Assembly: GCA_021825285.1 (NCBI GenBank)
Contig: JAKAHW010000049.1
Span: forward strand, 1-7,178
From: a bacterium
GTDB lineage: Bacteria > Patescibacteria > Microgenomatia > Levybacterales > GWA1-39-11
Length of the DNA: 7,178 nucleotides
Direction of reading: 5' to 3'
Within the stretch, counting starts at the first letter, position 1, and the number at the start of each line of letters is the position of its first letter. The notes beneath the pieces were generated by a model. That model was not told the origin of the DNA. It was given only the letters and a program-made list of their open reading frames with translations, and searched no databases. Shown in pieces: positions 1 to 6,946 of the stretch. The position numbers and the translations under genes were made by a program.

Positions 1-1
1 T

Positions 2-199
2 GAAAGAGTCATTGAAACTATAAAAAGTGCAAGCGAACTCGTTATCGACGTCACACTTTTGGATGTTTACAAGGACAAAAAAACATTCAGAATTACATAT
101 CAAGATCCCGAAAAAAATTTAACGAATGAAGAAATTTCAACGGCAAGAGAAAAAATAATCTCTGCCCTTAAACAACACCTCCACACAGAACTAGCATAA
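2..199 (+). CDS. pheT: Phenylalanine--tRNA ligase beta subunit, C-terminal fragment (5' end outside window)
   Basis: The open frame from base 2 to the TAA at 197-199 encodes the last 65 residues of a protein that continues upstream of the window. The fragment reads as the end of the ferredoxin-fold anticodon-binding (FDX-ACB) domain that closes bacterial PheT: a beta strand ELVIDVTLLDVY, then KTFRITYQDPEKNLTNEE, matching the family pattern of a hydrophobic strand, 'R-x-x-Y-x-D-P-x-x-x-L-T-x-x-E', and a terminal amphipathic helix. In the family this subunit pairs with PheS as an alpha2beta2 cytoplasmic enzyme charging tRNA-Phe, and this domain contacts the tRNA anticodon stem. The next gene's -35 box begins only 4 bases after the stop, so little room remains for a terminator and none is visible. 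The FDX-ACB assignment is strong. Other FDX-ACB proteins are less likely, because the sequence ends directly after the domain, as in PheT. Confidence 0.85.
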   Translation, partial: ERVIETIKSASELVIDVTLLDVYKDKKTFRITYQDPEKNLTNEEISTAREKIISALKQHLHTELA

Positions 200-203
200 A
201 TCC

Positions 204-232
204 TTGCTAACTTTCCAGGCATAAACTATAAT
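204..232 (+). promoter_or_regulatory. Sigma-70-type promoter for the HExxH protein gene, predicted leaderless start
   Basis: A -35-like box TTGCTA (204-209, four of six consensus bases) is separated by exactly 17 bases from a perfect -10 box TATAAT (227-232). The expected transcription start, 7-8 bases after the -10 box, falls at 239-240, and the ATG begins at 240. The mRNA would therefore have no 5' leader and no ribosome binding site. The geometry is read directly from the sequence; the start site itself is inferred. Confidence 0.75.
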
Positions 233-239
233 CCCCTTC

Positions 240-1130
240 ATGCCAAAAGAAATATTTTATCGAAACCAAAACGTGGAAGAATCCAACCGACTGGCAGTAA
301 GAGGCTTGGTAGAGGCGAGGAGAGTTGCTTTGGCGCCCGTACTAGACAATAACCTTAACATGCCTGAAGAAAACCAAAACTTAGCCATTTCTACGCTATT
401 GGTTAAGCAAGAACTGGCTTCTTTAGGTTTAAACGGAAATGTCCCTTTACCTGAAAATCATGACCTTCATTTATTAAAAGAGGGGGAATTTGCAAAGATA
501 AGGAAAATTATTTCTTTACCAGAAGATGTGCTGGGGGTGAACATACCCGGGCTTCATAAAATTATTATATTAAGAGGACCAAAACCCGAGGAAGATCTTG
601 TAACTCTTTTTCATGAAGTTGTTCATTATGCTTCATTCGAGTCCGTCGGAGCTGATTGGAGAAATATTGTGGGTTTTAGATCAGGATATGCCCTTCCCCA
701 TAGAGACTTCTCGGGTTTTAATGAAGGAGTTGTCCAAAAAGTTGTAGCAGAACTAATAACTCAAAATCAAGATCGATTTCCGCAATTAAGAGAAGCTTAC
801 GATGTAAAAAATTTGGTGAATGAACCTTATAAGGAAGAACAAAATGTCGTAGAAGGAATTGTAAATACAGTAAGCAAATATCGAGGAGAACCCCCAGAAG
901 AGGTTTGGAGAAGAATTAAAAGAGGTTTATTTACAGGACACATAGTTCATCTAAAAGACGTCGAGAGAGCTTTTGGAGAAGAAGCTTTGTTTCTCTTATC
1001 TCTTTATGGTAATGTTGATGAGGGAAGTCCGAGCTATAACCAAAGAATAAACACTTATCTAGCTATTTTTTTTACTTGCCCTGAGGAAGAAAGACCTGAA
1101 GTTGATAAGCAACTTAAAGTTTATCTTTAA
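240..1130 (+). CDS. Putative HExxH (gluzincin-like) metallopeptidase, function unknown
   Basis: This 296-aa protein is not one I can name. It carries a clear zinc-metallopeptidase signature: HEVVH at residues 125-129 inside a hydrophobic helix (LVTLFHEVVHYAS), preceded by an edge strand (HKIIILRG, about 106-113). Thirty-three residues after the second His, in FNEG (160-163), Glu162 sits where gluzincins place the third zinc ligand. The C-terminal half (about 195-275) is predicted helical, with a Y-x-x-E...G...W...G-x-x-x-x-L pattern. I see no signal peptide or membrane segment, so the protein is probably cytoplasmic. The start at 240 is chosen because the promoter places transcript initiation there, and no Shine-Dalgarno sequence exists. 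The next internal Met is residue 41. The gene sits alone between pheT and a convergent PBP gene, so context says nothing firm about substrate. Zinc binding is probable; peptidase activity is inferred. Confidence 0.7.
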   Translation: MPKEIFYRNQNVEESNRLAVRGLVEARRVALAPVLDNNLNMPEENQNLAISTLLVKQELASLGLNGNVPLPENHDLHLLKEGEFAKIRKIISLPEDVLGVNIPGLHKIIILRGPKPEEDLVTLFHEVVHYASFESVGADWRNIVGFRSGYALPHRDFSGFNEGVVQKVVAELITQNQDRFPQLREAYDVKNLVNEPYKEEQNVVEGIVNTVSKYRGEPPEEVWRRIKRGLFTGHIVHLKDVERAFGEEALFLLSLYGNVDEGSPSYNQRINTYLAIFFTCPEEERPEVDKQLKVYL

Positions 1131-1136
1131 TTAAAG
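1125..1136. repeat. 12-bp palindrome carrying both stop codons of convergent genes
   Basis: CTTTAATTAAAG is a perfect palindrome centred on the 1130/1131 junction. Each half spells CTT TAA, so both convergent genes end in Leu-stop and abut with no intergenic base. It is AT-rich and too short for a strong terminator hairpin, and no GC-rich stem followed by a T-run is seen nearby on either strand. Confidence 0.6.
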
Positions 1137-3512
1137 CGTGGGAATCGGGGACAGAATATTTGTGGGCGTAGGGGTACCGACCGTCGGAGTTGGTGTCGGT
1201 TCGTCTCTTCTCTCGGGTTCTCCATATTTATAATCCGATGTGTCTTTTGGTGGATGATATTTAGGATCATCCTTGTGCTCCTTATCAATCCAGGCATTTA
1301 TCGCATCCTGCCACCTATTCTTCCCGTCCGTACTCACAGGATCCGATTCCTCAAAAACCATATATTGTTTGACATCGTAATCTCCGCGTGAAATTTCATC
1401 AGAATTTGCAAGCTTCCCGTCTTGATGTTTTGAAATTTTTACATTCTTATAAACTGGTGAAATTGTGCTTGGCTCCGTCCCTTTCATAAAGTACTCGGTA
1501 CTTTTTGGCTGTCCGTCTACCGGCAATCCTCCTAAAACAGAATCAACTTCCATAGGAATTACGCCGTCCGGAACATTAAAGGCTTCATTGCTTTTTCCTT
1601 TCAAAACGGCTTGCATAATCTTGTTCCAAATAGGCGTTGCGCCTGTTATACCTGAAGCAATCCTCGGGTTCATTGGAGCATTATCGTTATTTCCTACCCA
1701 GACTCCCACAACGTAAGAAGGTGTATAGCCAATTGCCCAGTTGTCGCGCTTGCTATCTGTGGTTCCGGTTTTGACGGCAATAGTTTTTCCGGGAATATTT
1801 AAAAGTGAATAACGCCCAAAAGCCAGTTCCCGGGCATTATCATCCAAAAGTATATGAGAAATAAGAAATGCGACTTCTTTTGATAAAGCCTTAACCCCAT
1901 TTGAATCTTTATGCTTATAAAGACTCTTTCCTTTGCCGTCTTTAACCTCAACAATACCGTATGGCTCTTGTTTTACTCCCTGGTTGGCAAAAACCGAATA
2001 TGCGGAAGTTATTTGCAGAAGACTTGCTTCGCGTCCTCCAAGAACAAGCGACAATCCTACGTTTTTCATGTTGTCAGGTGTAGGATTCCAATTCTCAATT
2101 CCCATATCAAATGCCTTTTGCATAACAGACTTTATCCCTACCTTTGCAAGCATCTTAACAGCAGGAATATTTAAAGAGCTGCCCAAAGCAAACCTGACTT
2201 GAACGGGTCCGCGGTATTTGCCGTCATAATTTACAGGCGTATATGTAGGATGAGTCGGATCTCCTGTCTGAAACTCTGTCTGCAGATCCATAAGCAAACT
2301 TGCCGGCGTGTATCCTTTCTCAAAAGCAGTTGCGTACATTACCGGTTTAAGGCTGGAACCCGGCTGTCGCAAAGCTACCGAAGCATTGAAATTCCCCTCG
2401 TGCTCCATGTCAAAATAGTTTTGGCTTCCAACCATTGACAAAATGCCGCCGGTCTTAGGATCCAGAATTATTGCCGCTCCGTTTCCGACGTTATATCCTT
2501 TGAGCTTGTCTATCTCATCACTTACAATATCCTCCGCTTGCTTTTGGGCTTCATAATCCAGAGTCGTCTGGACAGTTAAATTACCGTTCTCAACGTATGT
2601 TTCCCCAAACATTTTTACAAGTTCTTCACGAATAAATTGAACAAAATGAGGAGCCTTGAGGTTTCCTTGCTTTTGAGTAAACTTGAAATTTTGGACTTCT
2701 TTCAAAGCATCATCCGCCTGTTTTTTTGAAATCATATGGTCTTCATTGAGCCTTTTTAAAACCTGTTTGGTTCGCGCTACATAAGCCTTATCTTTTCCTG
2801 AAAAAGGAGAATAGTATGTGGGTGACTGAGGAAGTCCGGCAAGAAACGCGCTTTGAGCAAGACCGAGTTCCTTAACATGTTTTCCAAAATATAAATTGCT
2901 CGCCGCTTCAACTCCTACGGCCGTGCCTCCATACGGAACATTATTTAAGTACATTTCAAGAATCTGGTCTTTTGAAAATCTTTGGTCAACCTGAATTGAC
3001 AGGATTAATTCTTTGATTTTTCGGGTCAAACTTCTCTCCGGTGAAAGCAATACGTTTTTGACAAGCTGCTGCGTTATTCCTGATCCTCCTGTAACCTGGC
3101 GGTAAAGAAGAATGTCTTTAACAACACGTAAATACCCGCGGACAGAAAACCCATTATTAGTATAGAAATCCTGGTCCTCGGTCGAAACAGTTGCCTGCTT
3201 TAAGATTTTTGGTACATCATTTAGGGGAATATAAAGCCTATTGACATCTTTGTAAATTGAATATAAAACAACACCATTTTTATCCAGTATTTTTGTTGAA
3301 TCTTTGATATCCGAATTTGCTAGTTTTCCCGGTGTTGGTAAATCGCGGCTTATCCAGACGAAATAAATCAAAAAAAGAACTACCAATCCGATAAGCCCGA
3401 AAAATGCGAAGCGAACTAAACGATTCAAGATTATTATCTTTCGAAGACTTGATGAATTTCTGAGTGCTCGGCGTCTGGAATAGTTTTCCTTCGACCTTCC
3501 GTAATAAGGCAT
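1131..3512 (-). CDS. Class A penicillin-binding protein (GT51 transglycosylase / transpeptidase, PBP1A family)
   Basis: This 793-aa bifunctional enzyme polymerises lipid II into glycan strands and cross-links the stem peptides outside the membrane. A basic N-terminus (residues 1-34) precedes one membrane anchor (about 35-54), giving an N-in topology. GT51 motifs: TEDQDF with catalytic Glu112, GGSGITQQ (142-149), RKIKE with Glu168, and ILEMYLNNVPYG (184-195). Transpeptidase motifs: SSLK with nucleophile Ser386, SLN (446-448) and KTG (581-583). Two glycosyltransferase positions deviate from the usual pattern: Asn119 replaces the His of EDxxFxxHxG, and Gly145 replaces Thr in GGSTITQQ. Both acidic catalytic residues are kept. 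After the transpeptidase domain lies a hydrophilic stretch (about 660-765) and a Pro/Thr-rich tail (771-793), probably an extracellular disordered end. The length is typical for the family. The start at 3512 is supported by a promoter placing transcription at that codon. The family is also called PonA/MrcA; I cannot choose a symbol with certainty. Confidence 0.93.
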   Translation of the reverse strand: MPYYGRSKENYSRRRALRNSSSLRKIIILNRLVRFAFFGLIGLVVLFLIYFVWISRDLPTPGKLANSDIKDSTKILDKNGVVLYSIYKDVNRLYIPLNDVPKILKQATVSTEDQDFYTNNGFSVRGYLRVVKDILLYRQVTGGSGITQQLVKNVLLSPERSLTRKIKELILSIQVDQRFSKDQILEMYLNNVPYGGTAVGVEAASNLYFGKHVKELGLAQSAFLAGLPQSPTYYSPFSGKDKAYVARTKQVLKRLNEDHMISKKQADDALKEVQNFKFTQKQGNLKAPHFVQFIREELVKMFGETYVENGNLTVQTTLDYEAQKQAEDIVSDEIDKLKGYNVGNGAAIILDPKTGGILSMVGSQNYFDMEHEGNFNASVALRQPGSSLKPVMYATAFEKGYTPASLLMDLQTEFQTGDPTHPTYTPVNYDGKYRGPVQVRFALGSSLNIPAVKMLAKVGIKSVMQKAFDMGIENWNPTPDNMKNVGLSLVLGGREASLLQITSAYSVFANQGVKQEPYGIVEVKDGKGKSLYKHKDSNGVKALSKEVAFLISHILLDDNARELAFGRYSLLNIPGKTIAVKTGTTDSKRDNWAIGYTPSYVVGVWVGNNDNAPMNPRIASGITGATPIWNKIMQAVLKGKSNEAFNVPDGVIPMEVDSVLGGLPVDGQPKSTEYFMKGTEPSTISPVYKNVKISKHQDGKLANSDEISRGDYDVKQYMVFEESDPVSTDGKNRWQDAINAWIDKEHKDDPKYHPPKDTSDYKYGEPERRDEPTPTPTVGTPTPTNILSPIPTL

Positions 3513-3518
3513 GCAATT

Positions 3519-3546
3519 ATTATAACAAATGAGTCACCAAAGGCAA
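3519..3546 (-). promoter_or_regulatory. Promoter for the class A PBP gene with extended -10, predicted leaderless start
   Basis: On the minus strand an extended -10 element TGTTATAAT (3527-3519) contains a perfect TATAAT (3524-3519). The last T lies 7 positions before base 3512, the A of the PBP start codon, so transcription is predicted to start at the ATG itself. The -35 is weak: TTGCCT (3546-3541) at 16-base spacing is the best candidate. The TGn extension could compensate. No ribosome binding site is present. Confidence 0.7.
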
Positions 3547-3554
3547 AAATTCTA

Positions 3555-3583
3555 TTGAAGACAAAAGCGATTATAAGTATAAT
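3555..3583 (+). promoter_or_regulatory. Promoter for tyrS (and probably the tyrS-smORF-recG operon), predicted leaderless start
   Basis: TTGAAG (3555-3560, four of six consensus bases) and a perfect TATAAT (3578-3583) are 17 bases apart. Seven positions after the last T is base 3590, the A of the tyrS ATG, so the transcript should begin at the start codon. The -35 box lies 8 bases from the -35 candidate of the divergent PBP promoter, so the two are back to back within a 77-bp gap. Confidence 0.75.
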
Positions 3584-3589
3584 GACCTT

Positions 3590-4774
3590 ATGAACAAGAT
3601 TTCTGAAATCTTAACGAGAGGCGTTGCAAACGTTATTCCGAACAAAGAGGCACTCGAAAAAGTTTTAAGAACTGAAAAAAAACTGAATGTATATCTTGGA
3701 ATTGATCCGACAGCAACAAAAATACATTTGGGTCACGCGGTATCGCTCCGAAAGCTTCAAAAATTTGCAGATCTTGGGCATCATGTTACCTTTCTAATTG
3801 GGGATTTTACCGCTTTAATCGGGGATACATCAGACAAAGACACGGAGCGTCCTATGCTAACCGCTGAAGAGATAAAAGAAAACTTTCAAACCTATAAAGA
3901 GCAGGCGCAAAAAGTTCTGGATTTTTCAAAAATTGATGCAAGATTCAACAGCGAATGGCTATCCAAGTTAACCTTTACTGAAATTGTAAAACTTACTCAA
4001 TCTTTTTCATTTGGTGATTTTGCCAGCCGCGAGCTCATAAGAAAAAGGCTCATGGAAGGCAAAAAAGTCGGACTTCACGAAGGACTTTACCCGGTAATGC
4101 AAGGGTATGACTCTTATCACTTAGATACTGATGTTCAAATTGGAGGAACCGACCAAACCTTTAATATGCAGGCAGGACGAACTTTACAAAAGGATTTAAG
4201 AAATAAAGAGTCCTTTGTCATAACCACAGAATTTTTGACCGGAACAGACGGGAGAAAAATGAGCAAATCCTGGGGAAATGCAATTTGGCTCAATGACGAT
4301 CCGAATAATATGTACGGAAAAATAATGTCTATAAAAGACGATCTAATTGTTGAATATTTCACTTTAGCAACAGATATACCTATGGAAGAGGTTGAAAAAG
4401 TAAAACAAGAGCTTGAGTCCGGCACAAATCCGATTGAACTTAAGAAGCGTCTGGCTTATGAAATTGTCCGTGAACTTAACTCTCAAGATGAAGCACAAAA
4501 AGCAAAAATTGAGTTTGAGAATGTTTTTCAAAAGGGAGAAGATCCGATGTCTATTAGAGTCTGGCCAAACACTCTTTCAAGCGGAGCTACTATAGCTAAT
4601 GCTTTGACAGCATCTGGAACAGTATCGAGTCAATCCGAAGCTAAAAGACTTATAGAACAGGGGGCTGTTTCAATTGACGATCGAACGGTAACTAATCCTT
4701 TTGAACCTTTCCCTTCAGATGAAAAAGAGCACAAGGTGAAAGCCGGTAGAAAATTTGTTAAAATTAAAAAATAA
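3590..4774 (+). CDS. tyrS: Tyrosine--tRNA ligase
   Basis: This 394-aa class I aminoacyl-tRNA synthetase activates tyrosine with ATP and charges tRNA-Tyr in the cytoplasm. The catalytic Rossmann core spans about residues 30-230, with the HIGH motif as HLGH (46-49) and the KMSKS loop intact at 223-227. Tyrosine-pocket and fold landmarks include YLGIDPTA (35-42), QGYDSYHLDTDVQIGGTDQ (171-189) and FNMQAGR (191-197). An alpha-helical anticodon-binding region follows, and the C-terminus (about 328-394) is an S4 RNA-binding domain, with SEAKRLIEQGAVSID, a loop, and KVKAGRKFVKIK. The exact KMSKS sequence and the overall length point to the bacterial TyrZ-like branch rather than the KFGKT-type TyrS branch; I use tyrS as the common symbol. 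The start at 3590 is fixed by the promoter position. The 33-aa ORF begins 2 bases after the last base of the stop codon, suggesting co-transcription. Confidence 0.97.
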   Translation: MNKISEILTRGVANVIPNKEALEKVLRTEKKLNVYLGIDPTATKIHLGHAVSLRKLQKFADLGHHVTFLIGDFTALIGDTSDKDTERPMLTAEEIKENFQTYKEQAQKVLDFSKIDARFNSEWLSKLTFTEIVKLTQSFSFGDFASRELIRKRLMEGKKVGLHEGLYPVMQGYDSYHLDTDVQIGGTDQTFNMQAGRTLQKDLRNKESFVITTEFLTGTDGRKMSKSWGNAIWLNDDPNNMYGKIMSIKDDLIVEYFTLATDIPMEEVEKVKQELESGTNPIELKKRLAYEIVRELNSQDEAQKAKIEFENVFQKGEDPMSIRVWPNTLSSGATIANALTASGTVSSQSEAKRLIEQGAVSIDDRTVTNPFEPFPSDEKEHKVKAGRKFVKIKK

Positions 4775-4775
4775 T

Positions 4776-4877
4776 ATGGATTTTATACGACGCAAAAAGT
4801 GGATTTGGAAAATTATAATTGTCGTTTCATCTTTGGCGCTTATCGCAAGCGGGATTCTGCCTTTAATTCTCCGTTAA
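4776..4877 (+). CDS. Small single-span membrane protein, 33 aa, function unknown
   Basis: An ATG starts one base after the tyrS stop and opens a 33-codon frame ending in TAA at 4875-4877, which is 7 bases before the recG start. The peptide begins MDFIRRKKW, so it has a positively charged N-terminus (Arg5, Arg6, Lys7, Lys8), then Trp9 and Trp11 at a likely interface. A roughly 20-residue hydrophobic span (about 13-32, rich in Ile, Val, Leu, Ala and Ser, with Pro29) runs to a terminal Arg33. This is the textbook layout of an N-in single transmembrane peptide and is unlikely to arise by chance in a filler region. It could alternatively be an uncleaved signal-like peptide. The neat fit between tyrS and recG supports it being a real gene in the operon and possibly acting by coupled translation. 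No Shine-Dalgarno sequence is visible. I do not recognise a named family. Confidence 0.65.
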   Translation: MDFIRRKKWIWKIIIVVSSLALIASGILPLILR

Positions 4878-4884
4878 AATTTTT

Positions 4885-6906
4885 ATGGATTTAAACACCC
4901 CAATAAGGCAAGCGGGATTTGCCTTCAAAATACAGTCGAGGAAACTTGAAAGACTTCAAATTTTTACAATTGGCGATTTATTATTTCATGTTCCATTCAG
5001 ATACGAGGACAATTCACTTGTCTCCGACATTAACCTTGCTCAACCGGGGGAAACTTTAAGTGTCCAGGGAACAGTTGTCGCAACAAAATATATTCCAACC
5101 CGAGGAAGAATTTCAATTCAAAAAGTAACGATAAATGACGGGACGGGAGACATTGACTGCACGTTTTTCAATCAAATTTATATTTTAAAAACCATTAAAA
5201 AGGGGAATTTGCTGAGCGTTTCAGGACGCGTAGATCAATTCGGCTCGAAAAAAGGAATAATTGTCAAAGAATACGAGGTTTTGGCTTCAGAGGATGAGGA
5301 AACAACCCATACAAAACGCTTGGTTCCCGTTTATCCTGAAACTCACGGACTTTCCTCAAAATGGATGAGAAACAGAATCAAAGGAGTTTTAAAAGAGATA
5401 AAGCTTGATGACTATTTACCTTCAGAAATTAAAAATAAAGAAAAGTTAATGGATTTGGATACCGCAATCCGTTCTATCCACTTCCCGGACACCTTAAATC
5501 AGGCAGATGAGGCACGTGAAAGACTGGCATTTGACGAATTACTGACAGCTCAACTAAGAAGTAAGGTAAGAAAAATAGCCTGGGAAGAAGAAAAGACGAC
5601 TTTGCCATTTGAATTTGAGCCTTACAAAAAAAGCATAGAAAGCTTTTGGGAGGGACTACCTTTTGAGCTAACAGGAGCACAAAGACGGGCACTTGACGAA
5701 ATAATTTCGGATTTGGGAAAAACTATACCGATGAACAGGCTTCTTGAAGGAGATGTAGGTTCGGGAAAAACGGTTGTTGCCGCAATTGCCATGTATCTTG
5801 CTTATCTTAACGGATTTCAATCAGCACTCATGGCACCAACTGAAATCTTGGCAATTCAGCATTTTAAAACCATTTCGTCTCTTTTAGAACCGTTTGGAGT
5901 AAAAGTTGACTTGAGAACAAGTTCGGTGAAGGGAAAAGGTGAAAACACAGATATCCTTGTAGGAACACACGCATTGCTTCAAAAAGGCACTAATTTTGAG
6001 ACTTTAGGTCTTATTGTTATAGATGAACAGCAACGGTTTGGAGTCGAACAAAGAGCTATACTTCGAAAGAAGGGGACCAACCCGCATGTTCTAACCATGA
6101 CTGCGACTCCGATTCCAAGAACCGTACTGCTGACGCTTTACGGTGACCTCAAAGTTTCGTTTCTTGACGAGATGCCAAAAGGGAGAAAAGTTATTAAAAC
6201 GTGGCTTGTTCCTGAAGAAAAAAGAGACGGCGCATACAAATGGCTTAAAAAACAGATTAAAGAAGAGGGCGCTCAAATTTTTATAGTTTGTCCTTTTATT
6301 GAAGAGTCTGAAAGCTTAAATACGGTGAAAGCGGCAAAAGTAGAGTATGAAAGATTAAAGCAGGAGGTTTTTTCGGATTTTAAACTTGGACTTTTACACG
6401 GAAAGCTAAAATCTAGTGAAAAAGACGAAGTCCTGAAAGGTTTTAAGGATAAAAATTTTGACATTTTGGTTTCGACACCTGTCGTTGAGGTAGGAATCGA
6501 CATTCCTGATGCAACCGTCATGATGGTCGAAGCAGCCGAACGTTTTGGACTTGCGCAGCTTCACCAAATGAGAGGGCGTGTGGGAAGAAGCGACAAGGAT
6601 TCGTATTGCCTCTTATTTACGGATTCAAACAATGAAAACGCAAGGAATAGACTTAAGAATCTTGAAAAAATGCACTCAGGACCCGAGCTTGCAGAGCTTG
6701 ATTTGAGGCTCCGTGGACCGGGAGATATGTTTGGAACCATGCAGCATGGAATTGCCGAACTTAAAGTGGCAAATTTTTCAAATTTTCCTTTAATTGAAAA
6801 AACAAGACTTGAAGCAGACAATATAATCACCAATCTAAACAAATATCCAAGCCTCAAACAAAAAGTAGAGGAGCTAAAACACGAAAAGGAAATCTCTCCT
6901 GACTAG
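4885..6906 (+). CDS. recG: ATP-dependent DNA helicase RecG
   Basis: RecG is a double-stranded DNA translocase that regresses stalled forks and processes branched DNA, R-loops and Holliday junctions. This 673-aa copy is near the family's usual length. The N-terminal wedge/OB domain covers about residues 50-135 (SVQGTVVATKYIPTRGR, then VTINDGTGDIDCTFFN). Helicase motifs in order: Q-like LTGAQRRAL (262-270), Walker A GDVGSGKT (289-296), motif Ia MAPTEILA (316-323), motif II DEQQRFGVEQR (380-390), motif III TATPIPRT (406-413), motif V STPVVEVGIDIPDA (530-543), and motif VI QLHQMRGRVGRS (558-569). The TRG region diagnostic of RecG/Mfd is DLRLRGPGDMFGTMQHG (606-622). Motif II reads DEQQ where E. 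coli has DEQH. It sits 7 bases after the 33-aa ORF without a clear promoter or Shine-Dalgarno sequence, so it is probably read from the tyrS transcript. It ends in TAG, the only non-TAA stop here. Confidence 0.96.
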   Translation: MDLNTPIRQAGFAFKIQSRKLERLQIFTIGDLLFHVPFRYEDNSLVSDINLAQPGETLSVQGTVVATKYIPTRGRISIQKVTINDGTGDIDCTFFNQIYILKTIKKGNLLSVSGRVDQFGSKKGIIVKEYEVLASEDEETTHTKRLVPVYPETHGLSSKWMRNRIKGVLKEIKLDDYLPSEIKNKEKLMDLDTAIRSIHFPDTLNQADEARERLAFDELLTAQLRSKVRKIAWEEEKTTLPFEFEPYKKSIESFWEGLPFELTGAQRRALDEIISDLGKTIPMNRLLEGDVGSGKTVVAAIAMYLAYLNGFQSALMAPTEILAIQHFKTISSLLEPFGVKVDLRTSSVKGKGENTDILVGTHALLQKGTNFETLGLIVIDEQQRFGVEQRAILRKKGTNPHVLTMTATPIPRTVLLTLYGDLKVSFLDEMPKGRKVIKTWLVPEEKRDGAYKWLKKQIKEEGAQIFIVCPFIEESESLNTVKAAKVEYERLKQEVFSDFKLGLLHGKLKSSEKDEVLKGFKDKNFDILVSTPVVEVGIDIPDATVMMVEAAERFGLAQLHQMRGRVGRSDKDSYCLLFTDSNNENARNRLKNLEKMHSGPELAELDLRLRGPGDMFGTMQHGIAELKVANFSNFPLIEKTRLEADNIITNLNKYPSLKQKVEELKHEKEISPD

Positions 6907-6908
6907 GC

Positions 6909-6937
6909 TTGCCATTCGAACCAAAATCTAATATAAT
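6909..6937 (+). promoter_or_regulatory. Strong promoter for rpmF
   Basis: TTGCCA (6909-6914, five of six consensus bases) and a perfect TATAAT (6932-6937) are spaced by exactly 17 bases, the best promoter in the window. The -35 begins 3 bases after the recG stop. Predicted transcription start is about 6943-6944, giving rpmF a leader of about 46 bases, unlike the other three promoters here. Confidence 0.8.
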
Positions 6938-6946
6938 ACTTAAATT

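Noticed and set aside
1176..1200. ACCGAC/GTCGGT inverted repeat near the 3' end of the PBP gene as a terminator
   Set aside because: It has a 13-base spacer, lies in codons of the Pro/Thr tail whose repetitive composition explains it, and lacks a following T-run.
1465..2438. Several + strand open frames of 79-89 codons opposite the PBP gene
   Set aside because: They overlap one another in different frames, lie wholly antisense to a PBP with intact motifs, have no promoter, and show Cys/Ser/Pro-rich compositions typical of shadow frames.
3280..3516. 78-codon minus-strand frame overlapping the PBP start
   Set aside because: It starts 4 bases upstream of the PBP ATG in another frame and overlaps the conserved PBP N-terminus. 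The promoter fits the PBP start precisely, and the peptide has no recognisable features.
4875..4880. TAAAAT as a -10 box for recG
   Set aside because: It overlaps the preceding stop, there is no -35 at suitable spacing, and the predicted start would fall inside the recG start codon. Operon read-through is simpler.
4135..6857. Antisense open frames of 61-98 codons within tyrS and recG
   Set aside because: All are embedded in strongly conserved coding sequence, without promoters or recognisable motifs.
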